A stretch of 51,562 nucleotides of DNA from contig JALOQK010000004.1 of the NCBI GenBank assembly GCA_025453395.1, positions 1-51,562 on the forward strand, given 5' to 3'. The translations under genes were made by a program, and so were the position numbers. Positions 16,396 through 23,955 of this stretch are shown one piece after another; position 1 is the stretch's first letter; each line of letters starts with the position of its first letter. The DNA comes from Candidatus Omnitrophota bacterium (GTDB lineage: Bacteria > Omnitrophota > Gorgyraeia > Gygaellales > Profunditerraquicolaceae). The notes beneath the pieces are model-generated. The model was given only the letters and a program-made list of their open reading frames with translations, had not been told where the DNA came from and did not search any database.

Positions 16396-17061
16396 CTAAT
16401 CAACTTTGTGGTTATGATAAAAACTCTTGATTATGCCAACTACTTTCTTGGGGTCGTCTTCAATCTTTAAGATATTCATATCCCCCTTGGCAATGGCTCC
16501 GTGTTTCTCAACGGTTGCGTGAAGCCATTCTATCATACCTTTCCAATACTCTTTACCCATTAAAATAACCGGAAAGTGCCCTATACGGGATGTTTGGATT
16601 AAATTAAGCGACTCAAATAATTCGTCCAGCGTGCCAAAACCTCCGGGCATGATTACAAAGGCCTTAGCGTATTTGACAAACATAACTTTTCTCACAAAGA
16701 AATAATGGAAATTTAAAAGCGTATCCACATAGCGATTGGGCTTCTGCTCCATGGGTATCTGGATATTTAATCCGATGGAGTGGCCCTTAGCGCGGCGAGC
16801 GCCTTTATTGCCTGCCTCCATAATCCCGGGGCCGCTTCCAGTAATTACCGCATAACCTGCCTTGGCAAGCTGGAAAGATGTCTCCTCGGCTAAATCATAG
16901 TATTTACTCCCGCGCTGGATACGGCTTCCCCCAAAAACAGAAACCGCGTTTTCTACTTTAGATAATACCTCAAACCCATCTACAAACTCTGCCATAATCC
17001 TGAAAAGGCGCCACGTATCTTCTTTAGTAAAATCGTCTTTAATGTTTTTTATTCTTGCCAT
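16396..17061 (-). CDS. LOG family protein (nucleotide 5'-monophosphate phosphoribohydrolase-like)
   Basis: Rossmann-like protein with FGGSR (43-47), TGSGPGIMEAGNKGA (74-88) and the family motif PGGFGTLDE (139-147). LOG/YgdH/PpnN-type enzymes cleave nucleoside monophosphates to base plus ribose-5-phosphate; the specific substrate here is unknown. Length is 221 aa. The gene is embedded in the purine operon, 4 nt after purL and touching purQ, so a link to purine nucleotide turnover or feedback is a reasonable inference. Confidence 0.88.
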   Translation of the reverse strand: MARIKNIKDDFTKEDTWRLFRIMAEFVDGFEVLSKVENAVSVFGGSRIQRGSKYYDLAEETSFQLAKAGYAVITGSGPGIMEAGNKGARRAKGHSIGLNIQIPMEQKPNRYVDTLLNFHYFFVRKVMFVKYAKAFVIMPGGFGTLDELFESLNLIQTSRIGHFPVILMGKEYWKGMIEWLHATVEKHGAIAKGDMNILKIEDDPKKVVGIIKSFYHNHKVD

Positions 17062-17065
17062 TTTT

Positions 17066-19951
17066 TTACCACCTCAAGGGTTTTTGCCAGGCCTCTTTTA
17101 AGGCTTGGATATTTTCTCGTAAGCAGACTTTTTTATCTATAGAATAGGCCTTGAAATCTCTCGCGGCGACGCATCCGATAAGCCCGCAAGAAACACCATG
17201 CATCGCTTTTTCAAAGGCCTGTTGATTTTCTCTTTTTACCTCAACGATAAAACGCGAATTTGATTCGGAGAAAAGAATAAAATCATCGCGTTTTTCTTTT
17301 CCCTGATAAGGGACCTCGCCTAAAAACAACTCCATGCCTAATCCCCCGGCAAAGGCCATCTCCGCAGAAGCCACTGCCAAACCGCCTTCCGAACAATCAT
17401 GCATTGCCTCTATTATCCCCGAAGATGAAACTTTGCTTAAGGCATTGAAGATTTTCAGGGCTTTCTTTATATTTACGCGCGGCACATTATTTCCCAGTGC
17501 CCCATTATGCCCGTAGTAATGCGAACCGCCTAATTCATCATAAGTATCGCCGACAATATAAATAAGATCCCCGATATTCTTGGCATACATGGAAACTGTT
17601 TTTGAAACATCCTCCATCACGCTTATCGCCGAAATTAGAAGTGTCCCGGGTATGGCCATGGATTTACCATGCTGGCTGTACTCATTATAAAGACTGTCTT
17701 TACCGGAAATAAAAGGAACTCCAAAACCTTTGGCAATATCATAACAGCCGAATGCAGACCTTACCAATCCGCCCAGCCTGTCCGGCTTATCCGGATTCCC
17801 CCAACAAAAATTATCTAATATCGCGGTCTGTTTGAGGCTTCCTCCGGAAGAAATTACCTGGCGCAACGCCTCATCAATACAAGAAGCCGCCATCCAATAC
17901 GGGTCAATAAGCCCAAAACGGAAATTTATTCCGCAGGAAACAATTAAGCCCTTTTGGGAATCAAGTAACGGACGCACCACGCTTGCGTCTGATGGCCCGT
18001 CGTTTAATACGCCGGACATTGGTTTTAAAATAGAACCTCCCTGCACCTCATGGTCATACTGCCGGATCACCCATTCTTTGGAACAAATATCGTAACTGGA
18101 AAGAAGCTTCAACAAGCTGTTTCCTAAATCTTTGGGGCAGGCGAATTTCGGCTCTTTGTGTTTAGCCTGTATATAGACTGCCTTTTTCTCGGTCTGCGGC
18201 AAACCATGATGCAGGAATTGCATATCCAGATCGCAAACTTTATTATCCTTATAAAAAAGCTCTAATCTTCCTGTGCCGGGAAACTCTCCGATTACCACAG
18301 CCTCAACGCATTCATCAGAAAATACCTGCATTAATTTACTGGCGTTCTTGGGAGAAACCGCTAAAACCATCCTCTCCTGCGACTCGGAAATCCAGATTTC
18401 AGTATAAGATAATCCGGTATATTTAAGCGGGACTTTCTCCAGATAAACCCTAGCCCCTAATTCCTCTCCCATCTCGCCCACTGCGCTTGACAACCCCCCT
18501 GCTCCGCAATCAGTGATAGCATTATATAAATTCAGATCGCGCGCCTTCAAAATCGTATCCACCATCTTTTTTTCCTGAATGGGATTTCCTATCTGTACCG
18601 CAGAGCTTGAAATAGTTTCAGATTCATGGGTGAGTTCTCCCGAAGAGAAAGTCGCTCCGTGAATGCCGTCCCTGCCGGTTTTTCCACCCACAACCACGAT
18701 CAAATCTGCCTTGTGGACTTTCTTGAAACTTTTTTCCTTGGGCATGATCCCGGCTGTGCCGCAATAAACAAGGGGGTTGCCCACGAATTTATCATGAAAA
18801 TGTATCGCGCCGTTTACCGTAGGGATCCCCATTTTATTACCATAATCGCGCACACCGGAGACAACACCCTTCATTACTCTTTTAGGATGAAGCGTGCCTT
18901 TGGGGAGCCTGCTTGCCGGATAGTCAGGAGGCGCGAAACAAAAAACATCTGTATTTAAAATAGGTTTTGCCCCCAGGCCCGTGCCTAGGGGGTCACGGAT
19001 AACCCCTCCTATACCGGTGTTTGCTCCGCCAAAAGGCTCTAATGCCGAAGGGTGATTATGCGTTTCTACCTTAAAACAAACATTGTATTTATCGTCAAAT
19101 TTAATTACCCCGGCATTATCATGGAACACCGACACACACCACGGTTTTTTTAGCTCCTTGGTAACTTTAGCAATGGTGGATTTTAGAAGATTGTTTATTT
19201 TGTATTTTTTTATTTTGGAATTTGGGATTTTTTCTATATACTCTATTCTTCCCCGGAATGTCTTATGCGCGCAATGCTCTGACCAGGTCTGGGCAATAGT
19301 CTCAAGCTCACAGTCAGTAGGATTGCGTTTGTTTTTTGCAAAATATTTCCTGATCTGGAGCATCTCTTCCAAATTAAGAAATAACTGCCCATCTTTGCTT
19401 ATCTGAAGAAGTTTATCATCGGCCAGGAATAACAAATCTATATTATGAAGCTTAAATTGATAGGAAATAGTTTCTTTTCTTGTATCCCGGGTATTCGGGC
19501 CGACAATGTGCTGAATAAGCTTATTGTAAAGAAGCTTATCGGCAATAAATTTAATCTTCTCGTCGGAAATATCGCCCTCTAAAAGATATATTTTAGAAGT
19601 AGTAACGCTTGTCACGGAATCAATGCCTAAATCGCGTATGCCTTTAAGGATGGATTCTTCACAAGGGTCCATCACGCCCGGATTATAGGCAATTTCTAAT
19701 TCTTTGACTTTACCCTGCAAGGTAAACTTTTGGTTGATCGAATACTCTTGGGCTACCATGTCCACCAAAAGCTCTTCGCAAATTCTTCTTACTTCTTCCT
19801 GCTTCAAGTTACCATGGATATGGTAACCTTGCGCGAAACTTACGGATTGGATTTGTTCAATCCCCAGGTCAAGTATATCTTTTTTGACGCTGTTTCCCAC
19901 AGCATCAAAAATGCCAACAGCGTCTTTAACGATAATTTTCCAAGACATCAT
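17066..19951 (-). CDS. purL: FGAM synthase with two N-terminal PurS-like domains (PurS-PurS-PurL)
   Basis: ATP-dependent synthetase of FGAM synthase, 961 aa. Residues about 4-73 and 84-155 are each PurS-like (both contain a DLGI-x-x-V-x-SV core followed by a short helix and strand). The PurL catalytic part starts about 170, with TWSEHCAHKTF, VKVETHNHPSA, GGANTGIGGVIRD and DCGAGGLSSAVGEMG. The glutaminase is separate (purQ), so this is a form between the small three-subunit and large single-chain types. Two ATGs are adjacent; the second (19948) is better spaced from GGAG. A Lys-rich stretch near residue 245 (DNA 19195-19235) resembles word-repeat sequence. Confidence 0.95.
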   Translation of the reverse strand: MMSWKIIVKDAVGIFDAVGNSVKKDILDLGIEQIQSVSFAQGYHIHGNLKQEEVRRICEELLVDMVAQEYSINQKFTLQGKVKELEIAYNPGVMDPCEESILKGIRDLGIDSVTSVTTSKIYLLEGDISDEKIKFIADKLLYNKLIQHIVGPNTRDTRKETISYQFKLHNIDLLFLADDKLLQISKDGQLFLNLEEMLQIRKYFAKNKRNPTDCELETIAQTWSEHCAHKTFRGRIEYIEKIPNSKIKKYKINNLLKSTIAKVTKELKKPWCVSVFHDNAGVIKFDDKYNVCFKVETHNHPSALEPFGGANTGIGGVIRDPLGTGLGAKPILNTDVFCFAPPDYPASRLPKGTLHPKRVMKGVVSGVRDYGNKMGIPTVNGAIHFHDKFVGNPLVYCGTAGIMPKEKSFKKVHKADLIVVVGGKTGRDGIHGATFSSGELTHESETISSSAVQIGNPIQEKKMVDTILKARDLNLYNAITDCGAGGLSSAVGEMGEELGARVYLEKVPLKYTGLSYTEIWISESQERMVLAVSPKNASKLMQVFSDECVEAVVIGEFPGTGRLELFYKDNKVCDLDMQFLHHGLPQTEKKAVYIQAKHKEPKFACPKDLGNSLLKLLSSYDICSKEWVIRQYDHEVQGGSILKPMSGVLNDGPSDASVVRPLLDSQKGLIVSCGINFRFGLIDPYWMAASCIDEALRQVISSGGSLKQTAILDNFCWGNPDKPDRLGGLVRSAFGCYDIAKGFGVPFISGKDSLYNEYSQHGKSMAIPGTLLISAISVMEDVSKTVSMYAKNIGDLIYIVGDTYDELGGSHYYGHNGALGNNVPRVNIKKALKIFNALSKVSSSGIIEAMHDCSEGGLAVASAEMAFAGGLGMELFLGEVPYQGKEKRDDFILFSESNSRFIVEVKRENQQAFEKAMHGVSCGLIGCVAARDFKAYSIDKKVCLRENIQALKEAWQKPLRW

Positions 19952-19969
19952 TACTCCAGAATAATATAT

Positions 19970-21265
19970 TTATGAGAGGCCTACTTTGCGGAAAATCTTA
20001 TTCACATTGCGCAGGTAATAATCCACTTCAAAAATTATGTCCAGCTGTTTCTTGTCGAGGTATTTCCTGCCTTGTCTATCTTCAAGAAGCGCATTCTTAA
20101 AATCTATTGCCTCTTTCCATGCGCGCATGGCACAGCGCTGCACAACATCATAAGCCTGCATCCGGGGTAAACCTTTATCCATAAGCTTCAAAAGCACCCG
20201 CTGGGAAAACAATAATCCCTTGGTCTTGGCAAGGTTCAAAAGCATATTTTCCGGATAAACCAAAAGCCCATCCATAACATAGATGAATTTATTCAGCATA
20301 TAATCCAGGGCAATGGTAGAATCCGGCATAATCACGCGTTCCGCCGAAGAGTGGCTGATATCACGCTCATGCCAGAGGGCAACGTTTTCCATGCCTACCA
20401 TTGCATTCGCGCGCAAAACCCTAGCTAATCCGCAAATCCTCTCGCAAATAACCGGATTTCTTTTGTGCGGCATAGCCGATGAACCTTTTTGCCCCTTACC
20501 AAACGGCTCTTCCAATTCCCTGACCTCGGTCCTTTGCAAATGCCTTATTTCCAAAGCAAACTTTTCAAGGCTGGCGCCAATAACCGCCAGGGCCGCTAAA
20601 TACTGGGCGTAGATATCGCGCTGGATAATCTGGGTAGAGATATTCGCTGGCCTTAAACCTAGTTTCTTGCAGATATACGCTTCAATTTCCGGCCCGACAT
20701 TAGCATAAGTGCCCACAGCGCCTGATATTTTACCAACGGAAATTTCCTCTTTGGCATTTTTTAATCTTTCAATATTACGCCTGTTTTCATCATACCAAAG
20801 GGCAAATTTCAGGCCCAAGGTCACTGGTTCCGCGTGCACTCCATGCGTGCGGCCGATACAAACCATGTCCTTATATTTCAAGGCTTTTTGCGCGAGAATT
20901 CCTGAAAGTTTTTCTAAGTCTTTAAGAATAATTCCCGAAGCAGCCTTTAATTGCACGCCCAAAACAGTATCTAAGAGATCCGAAGAGGTCAGGCCAAAGT
21001 GAAAATATTTAGCATCGTTCCCGATATATTTAGATACACAGGCAACAAAAGCAACGATATCATGTTGGGTTTTCTCTTCTATCTTACGGATTTCTTTGAG
21101 GGTAAATTTGGCTTTTTTTCTAATTCTGGATACAGCCTGGGATGGGACTTTGCCTTGTTTTGACAAAGCTTCCAAGGTAAGAATTTCTATACCTAGCATG
21201 GTCTTAAATTTAAATTCATCAGACCATACACAAGAGATTTCCGGCAGACTATAACGCTCTATCAT
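19970..21265 (-). CDS. purB: Adenylosuccinate lyase
   Basis: Cleaves SAICAR to AICAR and adenylosuccinate to AMP. Family signature GSSAMPHKRNP in the flexible catalytic loop, plus TSSDLLDTVLG and GRTHGVHAEPVTLG. Length is 431 aa from the ATG at 21265, which has AAAGGAGG five bases upstream; a longer frame adding six residues is rejected. It is the first gene of the operon purB-purL-LOG-purQ-purF2-purF-purM, with a sigma70-like promoter just upstream. Confidence 0.97.
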   Translation of the reverse strand: MIERYSLPEISCVWSDEFKFKTMLGIEILTLEALSKQGKVPSQAVSRIRKKAKFTLKEIRKIEEKTQHDIVAFVACVSKYIGNDAKYFHFGLTSSDLLDTVLGVQLKAASGIILKDLEKLSGILAQKALKYKDMVCIGRTHGVHAEPVTLGLKFALWYDENRRNIERLKNAKEEISVGKISGAVGTYANVGPEIEAYICKKLGLRPANISTQIIQRDIYAQYLAALAVIGASLEKFALEIRHLQRTEVRELEEPFGKGQKGSSAMPHKRNPVICERICGLARVLRANAMVGMENVALWHERDISHSSAERVIMPDSTIALDYMLNKFIYVMDGLLVYPENMLLNLAKTKGLLFSQRVLLKLMDKGLPRMQAYDVVQRCAMRAWKEAIDFKNALLEDRQGRKYLDKKQLDIIFEVDYYLRNVNKIFRKVGLS

Positions 21266-21297
21266 ACGACCTCCTTTAGGCAAGAAAGAGAGTCTTT

Positions 21298-21325
21298 ATT
21301 ATATCAAAAATATCATAAAACACAA
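21298..21325 (-). promoter_or_regulatory. Promoter of the purB-purM operon
   Basis: On the minus strand: TTGTGT (21320-21325), 16-bp spacer, TATAAT (21298-21303), placing the start of transcription about 25-30 nt before the purB ATG. No purine riboswitch is visible in the short leader. Confidence 0.65.
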
Positions 21326-21326
21326 G

Positions 21327-21350
21327 GGGGCGTTTTGTGAAAAACGCCCC
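21327..21350. terminator. Hairpin between tRNA-fMet terminator and purB promoter
   Basis: Perfect 10-bp stem GGGGCGTTTT/AAAACGCCCC with a four-base loop. It is not followed by a strong T-run on either strand, so it may be a weak terminator or an insulator upstream of the pur promoter. Confidence 0.4.
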
Positions 21351-21394
21351 AGAAAAAGCTTTGAAGTGGTTAGCCGTTTACCTGTAGTGAGCAA

Positions 21395-21432
21395 GCAAAA
21401 ACCCCCATCTCAAAACGAAAGGGGGTTTTTGC
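21395..21432 (-). terminator. Intrinsic terminator after tRNA-fMet
   Basis: Stem GCAAAAACCCCC/GGGGGTTTTTGC with a 14-nt loop, starting 12 nt after the tRNA 3' end. The T-rich 3' strand is present on both strands, so it can work bidirectionally. It ends the eno-ftsB-tRNA-fMet unit. Confidence 0.85.
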
Positions 21433-21483
21433 GCGTCGAACTATTGCGGGGAGAGGATTTGAACCTCTGACCTCAAGGTTATG

Positions 21484-22128
21484 CATACTACTACAGTTTT
21501 CACTGCCCCCGACGTTTTTACGTCGGGGTTCGTAGTCTGGACTATATCTTCCCCCAAATGGGGGTCTGCCGTATAGTCTCTACACCTTCCCCCCGCTGCT
21601 TCGTTTTGCGAAGCAAAACGGCGGGGGACTTGGCTCGGTATTACCATTTAAAAGGCTTCACCGAATTTGACAGACTATCCTTTAGCCGTTACTGGCTAAG
21701 GAGCCCATCGGACAACAAATCCCATCTTTCTTTATACTTAGCTGATTGCGGTTTACGCTGCCTCTTATCTGTTTCTACTAGGGTAATGGTACTGCCATAG
21801 CGTGAGAAAACAGACACAGGCATTACGTAAAACACATGTAAATCAGCGAGGTATAGAATTGCGAAATCAAAATCATCGGCATTGTAACGGTGTCTTAGCA
21901 TTCTGCGTCGATTTGTCTTAGTTCTACGCGAATCAACAACATAACATTTTGATTTCGCATCAAACCAAGCTGCTTTGACTTGAACACGTATAAGCCGCCC
22001 CAGGATTTCGATTCCTAAATCATATGCGAATCGATCTCCTACTGGCCGTAACAGCCTAAACCCTCTTTTTAGAAGTTCAGTTGTTACGGCGGATTCCGCA
22101 ATATCAGATTTGAGCTTTGTGTCCATTG
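21484..22128 (-). mobile_element. Group I intron (645 nt) in tRNA-fMet with homing endonuclease gene
   Basis: Core elements on the minus strand: P3 TCTGTC (21674-21669) with GGCAGA (21570-21565); P4 TTCGGT (21665-21660) with ACCGAG (21639-21634); P6/P6a CCCCCGC...GCGGGGG enclosing a UUCG-capped stem; P7 GACTATA (21578-21572) with TATAGTC (21546-21540); P8 CCCCC/GGGGG (21564-21551); P9 ACTAC/GTAGT with two inner stems, one GAAA-capped. The AGAGACTATA and AAGATATAGTCC strings match the conserved R and S elements. P1 pairs exon GGCU (22132-22129) with GGCU (21705-21702), giving the U-G splice-site pair, and is extended by GGACA/TGTCC. AUG (21708-21706) can pair with the first bases of the 3' exon (P10). 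The last base is G (21484). Confidence 0.92.
21689..22126 (-). CDS. Intron-encoded homing endonuclease, PD-(D/E)XK type
   Basis: 145-aa basic protein encoded inside the group I intron. The candidate catalytic set is E11, D36 (AYDLGIE), Q49 and K51 (VQVKAAWF), the PD-(D/E)XK nuclease arrangement. The size, location and residue layout resemble I-Ssp6803I, which I recall from the cyanobacterial tRNA-fMet intron. The expected target is the intronless tRNA-fMet anticodon region. The ATG lies 2 nt inside the intron within P1. The only Shine-Dalgarno-like sequence, AAGG, is the tRNA anticodon stem. The stop codon lies in the P2 loop. A longer GTG-started frame begins in the tRNA and is rejected. Confidence 0.85.
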   Translation of the reverse strand: MDTKLKSDIAESAVTTELLKRGFRLLRPVGDRFAYDLGIEILGRLIRVQVKAAWFDAKSKCYVVDSRRTKTNRRRMLRHRYNADDFDFAILYLADLHVFYVMPVSVFSRYGSTITLVETDKRQRKPQSAKYKERWDLLSDGLLSQ

Positions 22129-22170
22129 AGCCTTGCGAGCTACCAGGCTGCTCCACCCCGCGAAATATTT

Positions 22171-22440
22171 TTACTGCTCTTGCGGCACGACCTTTACCGG
22201 GACTTCACCCTTGCGCACAATCCCCATTCTTTCCCGGGCTACCTTTTCTTTGTAAAAAGGGTCATCTTGTGCCTTGCGCGCGTCTTTTTCCAGAATAGTA
22301 TTCTCTATCTGCAAACGGCGAATCTTAGAATGCAAATCTCTATTTCTCTGGCGCAAATCCTGCATCCGGCTATAACCGGGCAAGAAAATCACAAAAAGCA
22401 AAACCGCCAAACCAAACAGCCAAAAGGCGTTCTTGAACAT
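22171..22440 (-). CDS. FtsB/DivIC-like septum formation initiator
   Basis: 89-aa bitopic membrane protein: a short cytoplasmic start, one transmembrane segment (about 5-22), then a coiled coil (about 25-60) and a short C-terminal tail with the FYKEKVARERMGIVRKGE segment typical of the FtsB/DivIC family. It is expected in the divisome at the inner membrane with FtsL and FtsQ. It starts 3 nt after the eno stop; the eno-ftsB order is also common in other bacteria. The intron-bearing tRNA-fMet begins 8 nt after its stop. Confidence 0.88.
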   Translation of the reverse strand: MFKNAFWLFGLAVLLFVIFLPGYSRMQDLRQRNRDLHSKIRRLQIENTILEKDARKAQDDPFYKEKVARERMGIVRKGEVPVKVVPQEQ

Positions 22441-22443
22441 TTT

Positions 22444-23706
22444 TTAACGGCGTAAAGTGCCGGCGTATACCGCAGACGCGCCCAATTCCTCTTCAATCCT
22501 TAAAAGTTCGTTGTATTTACAAATACGGTCTGTGCGTGATAAAGAACCGGTCTTGATCTGCCCCACGCCGGTTGCTACCGCAAGATGCGCGATAGTTACA
22601 TCTTCTGTCTCGCCTGAACGATGCGAGATGATCGCGCCATACTTATTGGCCTTGGCAATATCTACAACTTCCAGAGTTTCAGAAAGAGAACCGATTTGAT
22701 TTACCTTAACTAATATAGCATTACCTATGTTTTGTGCAATACCTTTTTTGAAAATCTGTGGGTTAGTGACAAAATTGTCATCTCCCACAAGCTGAATTTT
22801 TTTACCCAACTGCTTAGTCATCTCTATCCAGCCATTAGTATCATGTTCCCCCAATCCATCCTCGATAGAAAGTATGGGATATTTACCAAGCCACTTATCA
22901 TAAATGGCAATTAAATCTGCCGCTGTTTTCTTACCGGCTTCAAAGTTATATTGATCGGCTTCACAAAAAGAACTGGCCGCGCAATCAAGGGCCAAGCAAA
23001 TATCTCTCCCCGGCTTGTACCCTGCTTTTTCAATTGCAGCGATAATTAATTCCAGGGCCTCTTCATTGGATTTCAGGTTGGGAGCAAAACCGCCTTCATC
23101 ACCGACGGAAGTGGACAATTTTTTGGATTTAAGGATAGCTTTTAGGCTATGAAAAACCTCGGTTGCCTGCTGTAAGGCTTTTTTAAAAACCGGCGCTCCA
23201 ATAGGCATGATCATAAATTCCTGGATATCAAGGTTATTGTCCGCGTGCAGCCCGCCATTTAGAATGTTCATCAAAGGCACCGGAAGAATGTTAGCTTTAT
23301 CGCCTCCAATAAATTTATATAATGGTTTCTTGGCTTCTGCCGCGGCAGCGCGGGCGACTGCCATAGAAACACCTAAAATAGCGTTGGCACCAAGCTTTCC
23401 TTTATTAAAAGTGCCGTCTAAGGCAATGGTAAGTTTATCTATTGCTTTAAAATTAGGCTCCAAACCCTTTATTTTAGAGGTAATTATGTTATTTACATTA
23501 TCCACGGCCTTCAGTGTCCCCTTGCCCATATAACGCGCCTTGTCGCCATCGCGCAATTCCAAAGCTTCATTATCGCCTGTGGAAGCGCCTGACGGAACTG
23601 CCGCGCGGCCCAACACGCCGTTATCAAGGATTATATCTACTTCTACTGTGGGATTGCCGCGGGAATCAAGGATCTCTCTTGCTTTGACTTCTTTAATTTT
23701 TGCCAT
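22444..23706 (-). CDS. eno: Enolase
   Basis: Glycolytic enzyme converting 2-phosphoglycerate to phosphoenolpyruvate. Family features: [15 protein letters not shown] at the N-terminus, [16 protein letters not shown], the metal ligands in [16 protein letters not shown] and VGDDNFVTN, and the catalytic Lys/Ser region [14 protein letters not shown] with [10 protein letters not shown]. Length is 420 aa, full size. AGGAGG precedes the ATG, and a TTGACC-16-TATAAT promoter lies upstream. It leads the eno-ftsB-tRNA-fMet unit. Confidence 0.98.
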   Translation of the reverse strand: MAKIKEVKAREILDSRGNPTVEVDIILDNGVLGRAAVPSGASTGDNEALELRDGDKARYMGKGTLKAVDNVNNIITSKIKGLEPNFKAIDKLTIALDGTFNKGKLGANAILGVSMAVARAAAAEAKKPLYKFIGGDKANILPVPLMNILNGGLHADNNLDIQEFMIMPIGAPVFKKALQQATEVFHSLKAILKSKKLSTSVGDEGGFAPNLKSNEEALELIIAAIEKAGYKPGRDICLALDCAASSFCEADQYNFEAGKKTAADLIAIYDKWLGKYPILSIEDGLGEHDTNGWIEMTKQLGKKIQLVGDDNFVTNPQIFKKGIAQNIGNAILVKVNQIGSLSETLEVVDIAKANKYGAIISHRSGETEDVTIAHLAVATGVGQIKTGSLSRTDRICKYNELLRIEEELGASAVYAGTLRR

Positions 23707-23732
23707 CGTATTACCTCCTAATGTAGAAAATC

Positions 23733-23760
23733 ATTATACACAGCCTGTGGCGCCGGTCAA
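23733..23760 (-). promoter_or_regulatory. Promoter of eno-ftsB-tRNA-fMet
   Basis: Minus strand TTGACC (23755-23760), 16-bp spacer, TATAAT (23733-23738); predicted transcription start about 20 nt before the ribosome binding site AGGAGG. Confidence 0.75.
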
Positions 23761-23766
23761 GGAAAA

Positions 23767-23915
23767 TCAGCTACCAGCCGTCAGTCATCAGCCGTCAGCT
23801 TTCAGCAAAACTAAAACCAAAACTAAAACAAAAAATAAGACTAAAGGTTAGTTTCGTTTAGTATTTAGTTTTTAGCTGAAGACTGATGGCTGATAGCTGA
23901 AAGCTGAAAACTGAT
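23767..23915. repeat. Nested imperfect palindrome between eno and the FtsH-like gene
   Basis: Outer arms are family A words (TCAGC type at 23767-23806, GCTGA type at 23871-23915). Inner arms are AAACTAAAACC words against TTAGTTTTTAG words. The whole 149 bp folds on itself and fills the spacer between the two divergent promoters. Confidence 0.8.
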
Positions 23916-23920
23916 TTCTA

Positions 23921-23949
23921 TTGACTACCAGAAAGCCTTATGATATCTT
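23921..23949 (+). promoter_or_regulatory. Promoter of FtsH-like gene, probably leaderless
   Basis: TTGACT (23921-23926), 17-bp spacer, TATCTT (23944-23949). The ATG at 23956 is where transcription would start, and no Shine-Dalgarno precedes it. Confidence 0.6.
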
Positions 23950-23955
23950 GCTTGC

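Larger units (their letters stand above)
21444..22162 (-). tRNA. tRNA-fMet(CAT), interrupted by a group I intron
   Basis: The 5' exon (22162-22129, 34 nt) and 3' exon (21483-21444, 40 nt) join into a normal initiator tRNA. Acceptor is CGCGGGG/CCCCGCA with the C1-A72 mismatch that marks bacterial initiators; D stem GAGC/GCTC; anticodon stem CAAGG/CCTTG; loop CTCATAA; T arm AGAGG-TTCAAAT-CCTCT. CCA is not encoded. The join is placed after U33 because the intron then ends in G, as group I introns do; the CA shared by both junctions makes a shift of up to two bases possible on sequence alone. It starts 8 nt after the ftsB stop, so it is probably processed from the eno-ftsB transcript. Confidence 0.95.

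Noticed and set aside
21266-21297. Purine riboswitch in front of purB
   Set aside because: The leader is only about 25-30 nt and cannot hold the three-helix aptamer.
21441-21647. 68-aa minus-strand ORF across the intron end and tRNA 3' exon
   Set aside because: Lies over the group I core helices and the tRNA; explained by structured RNA.
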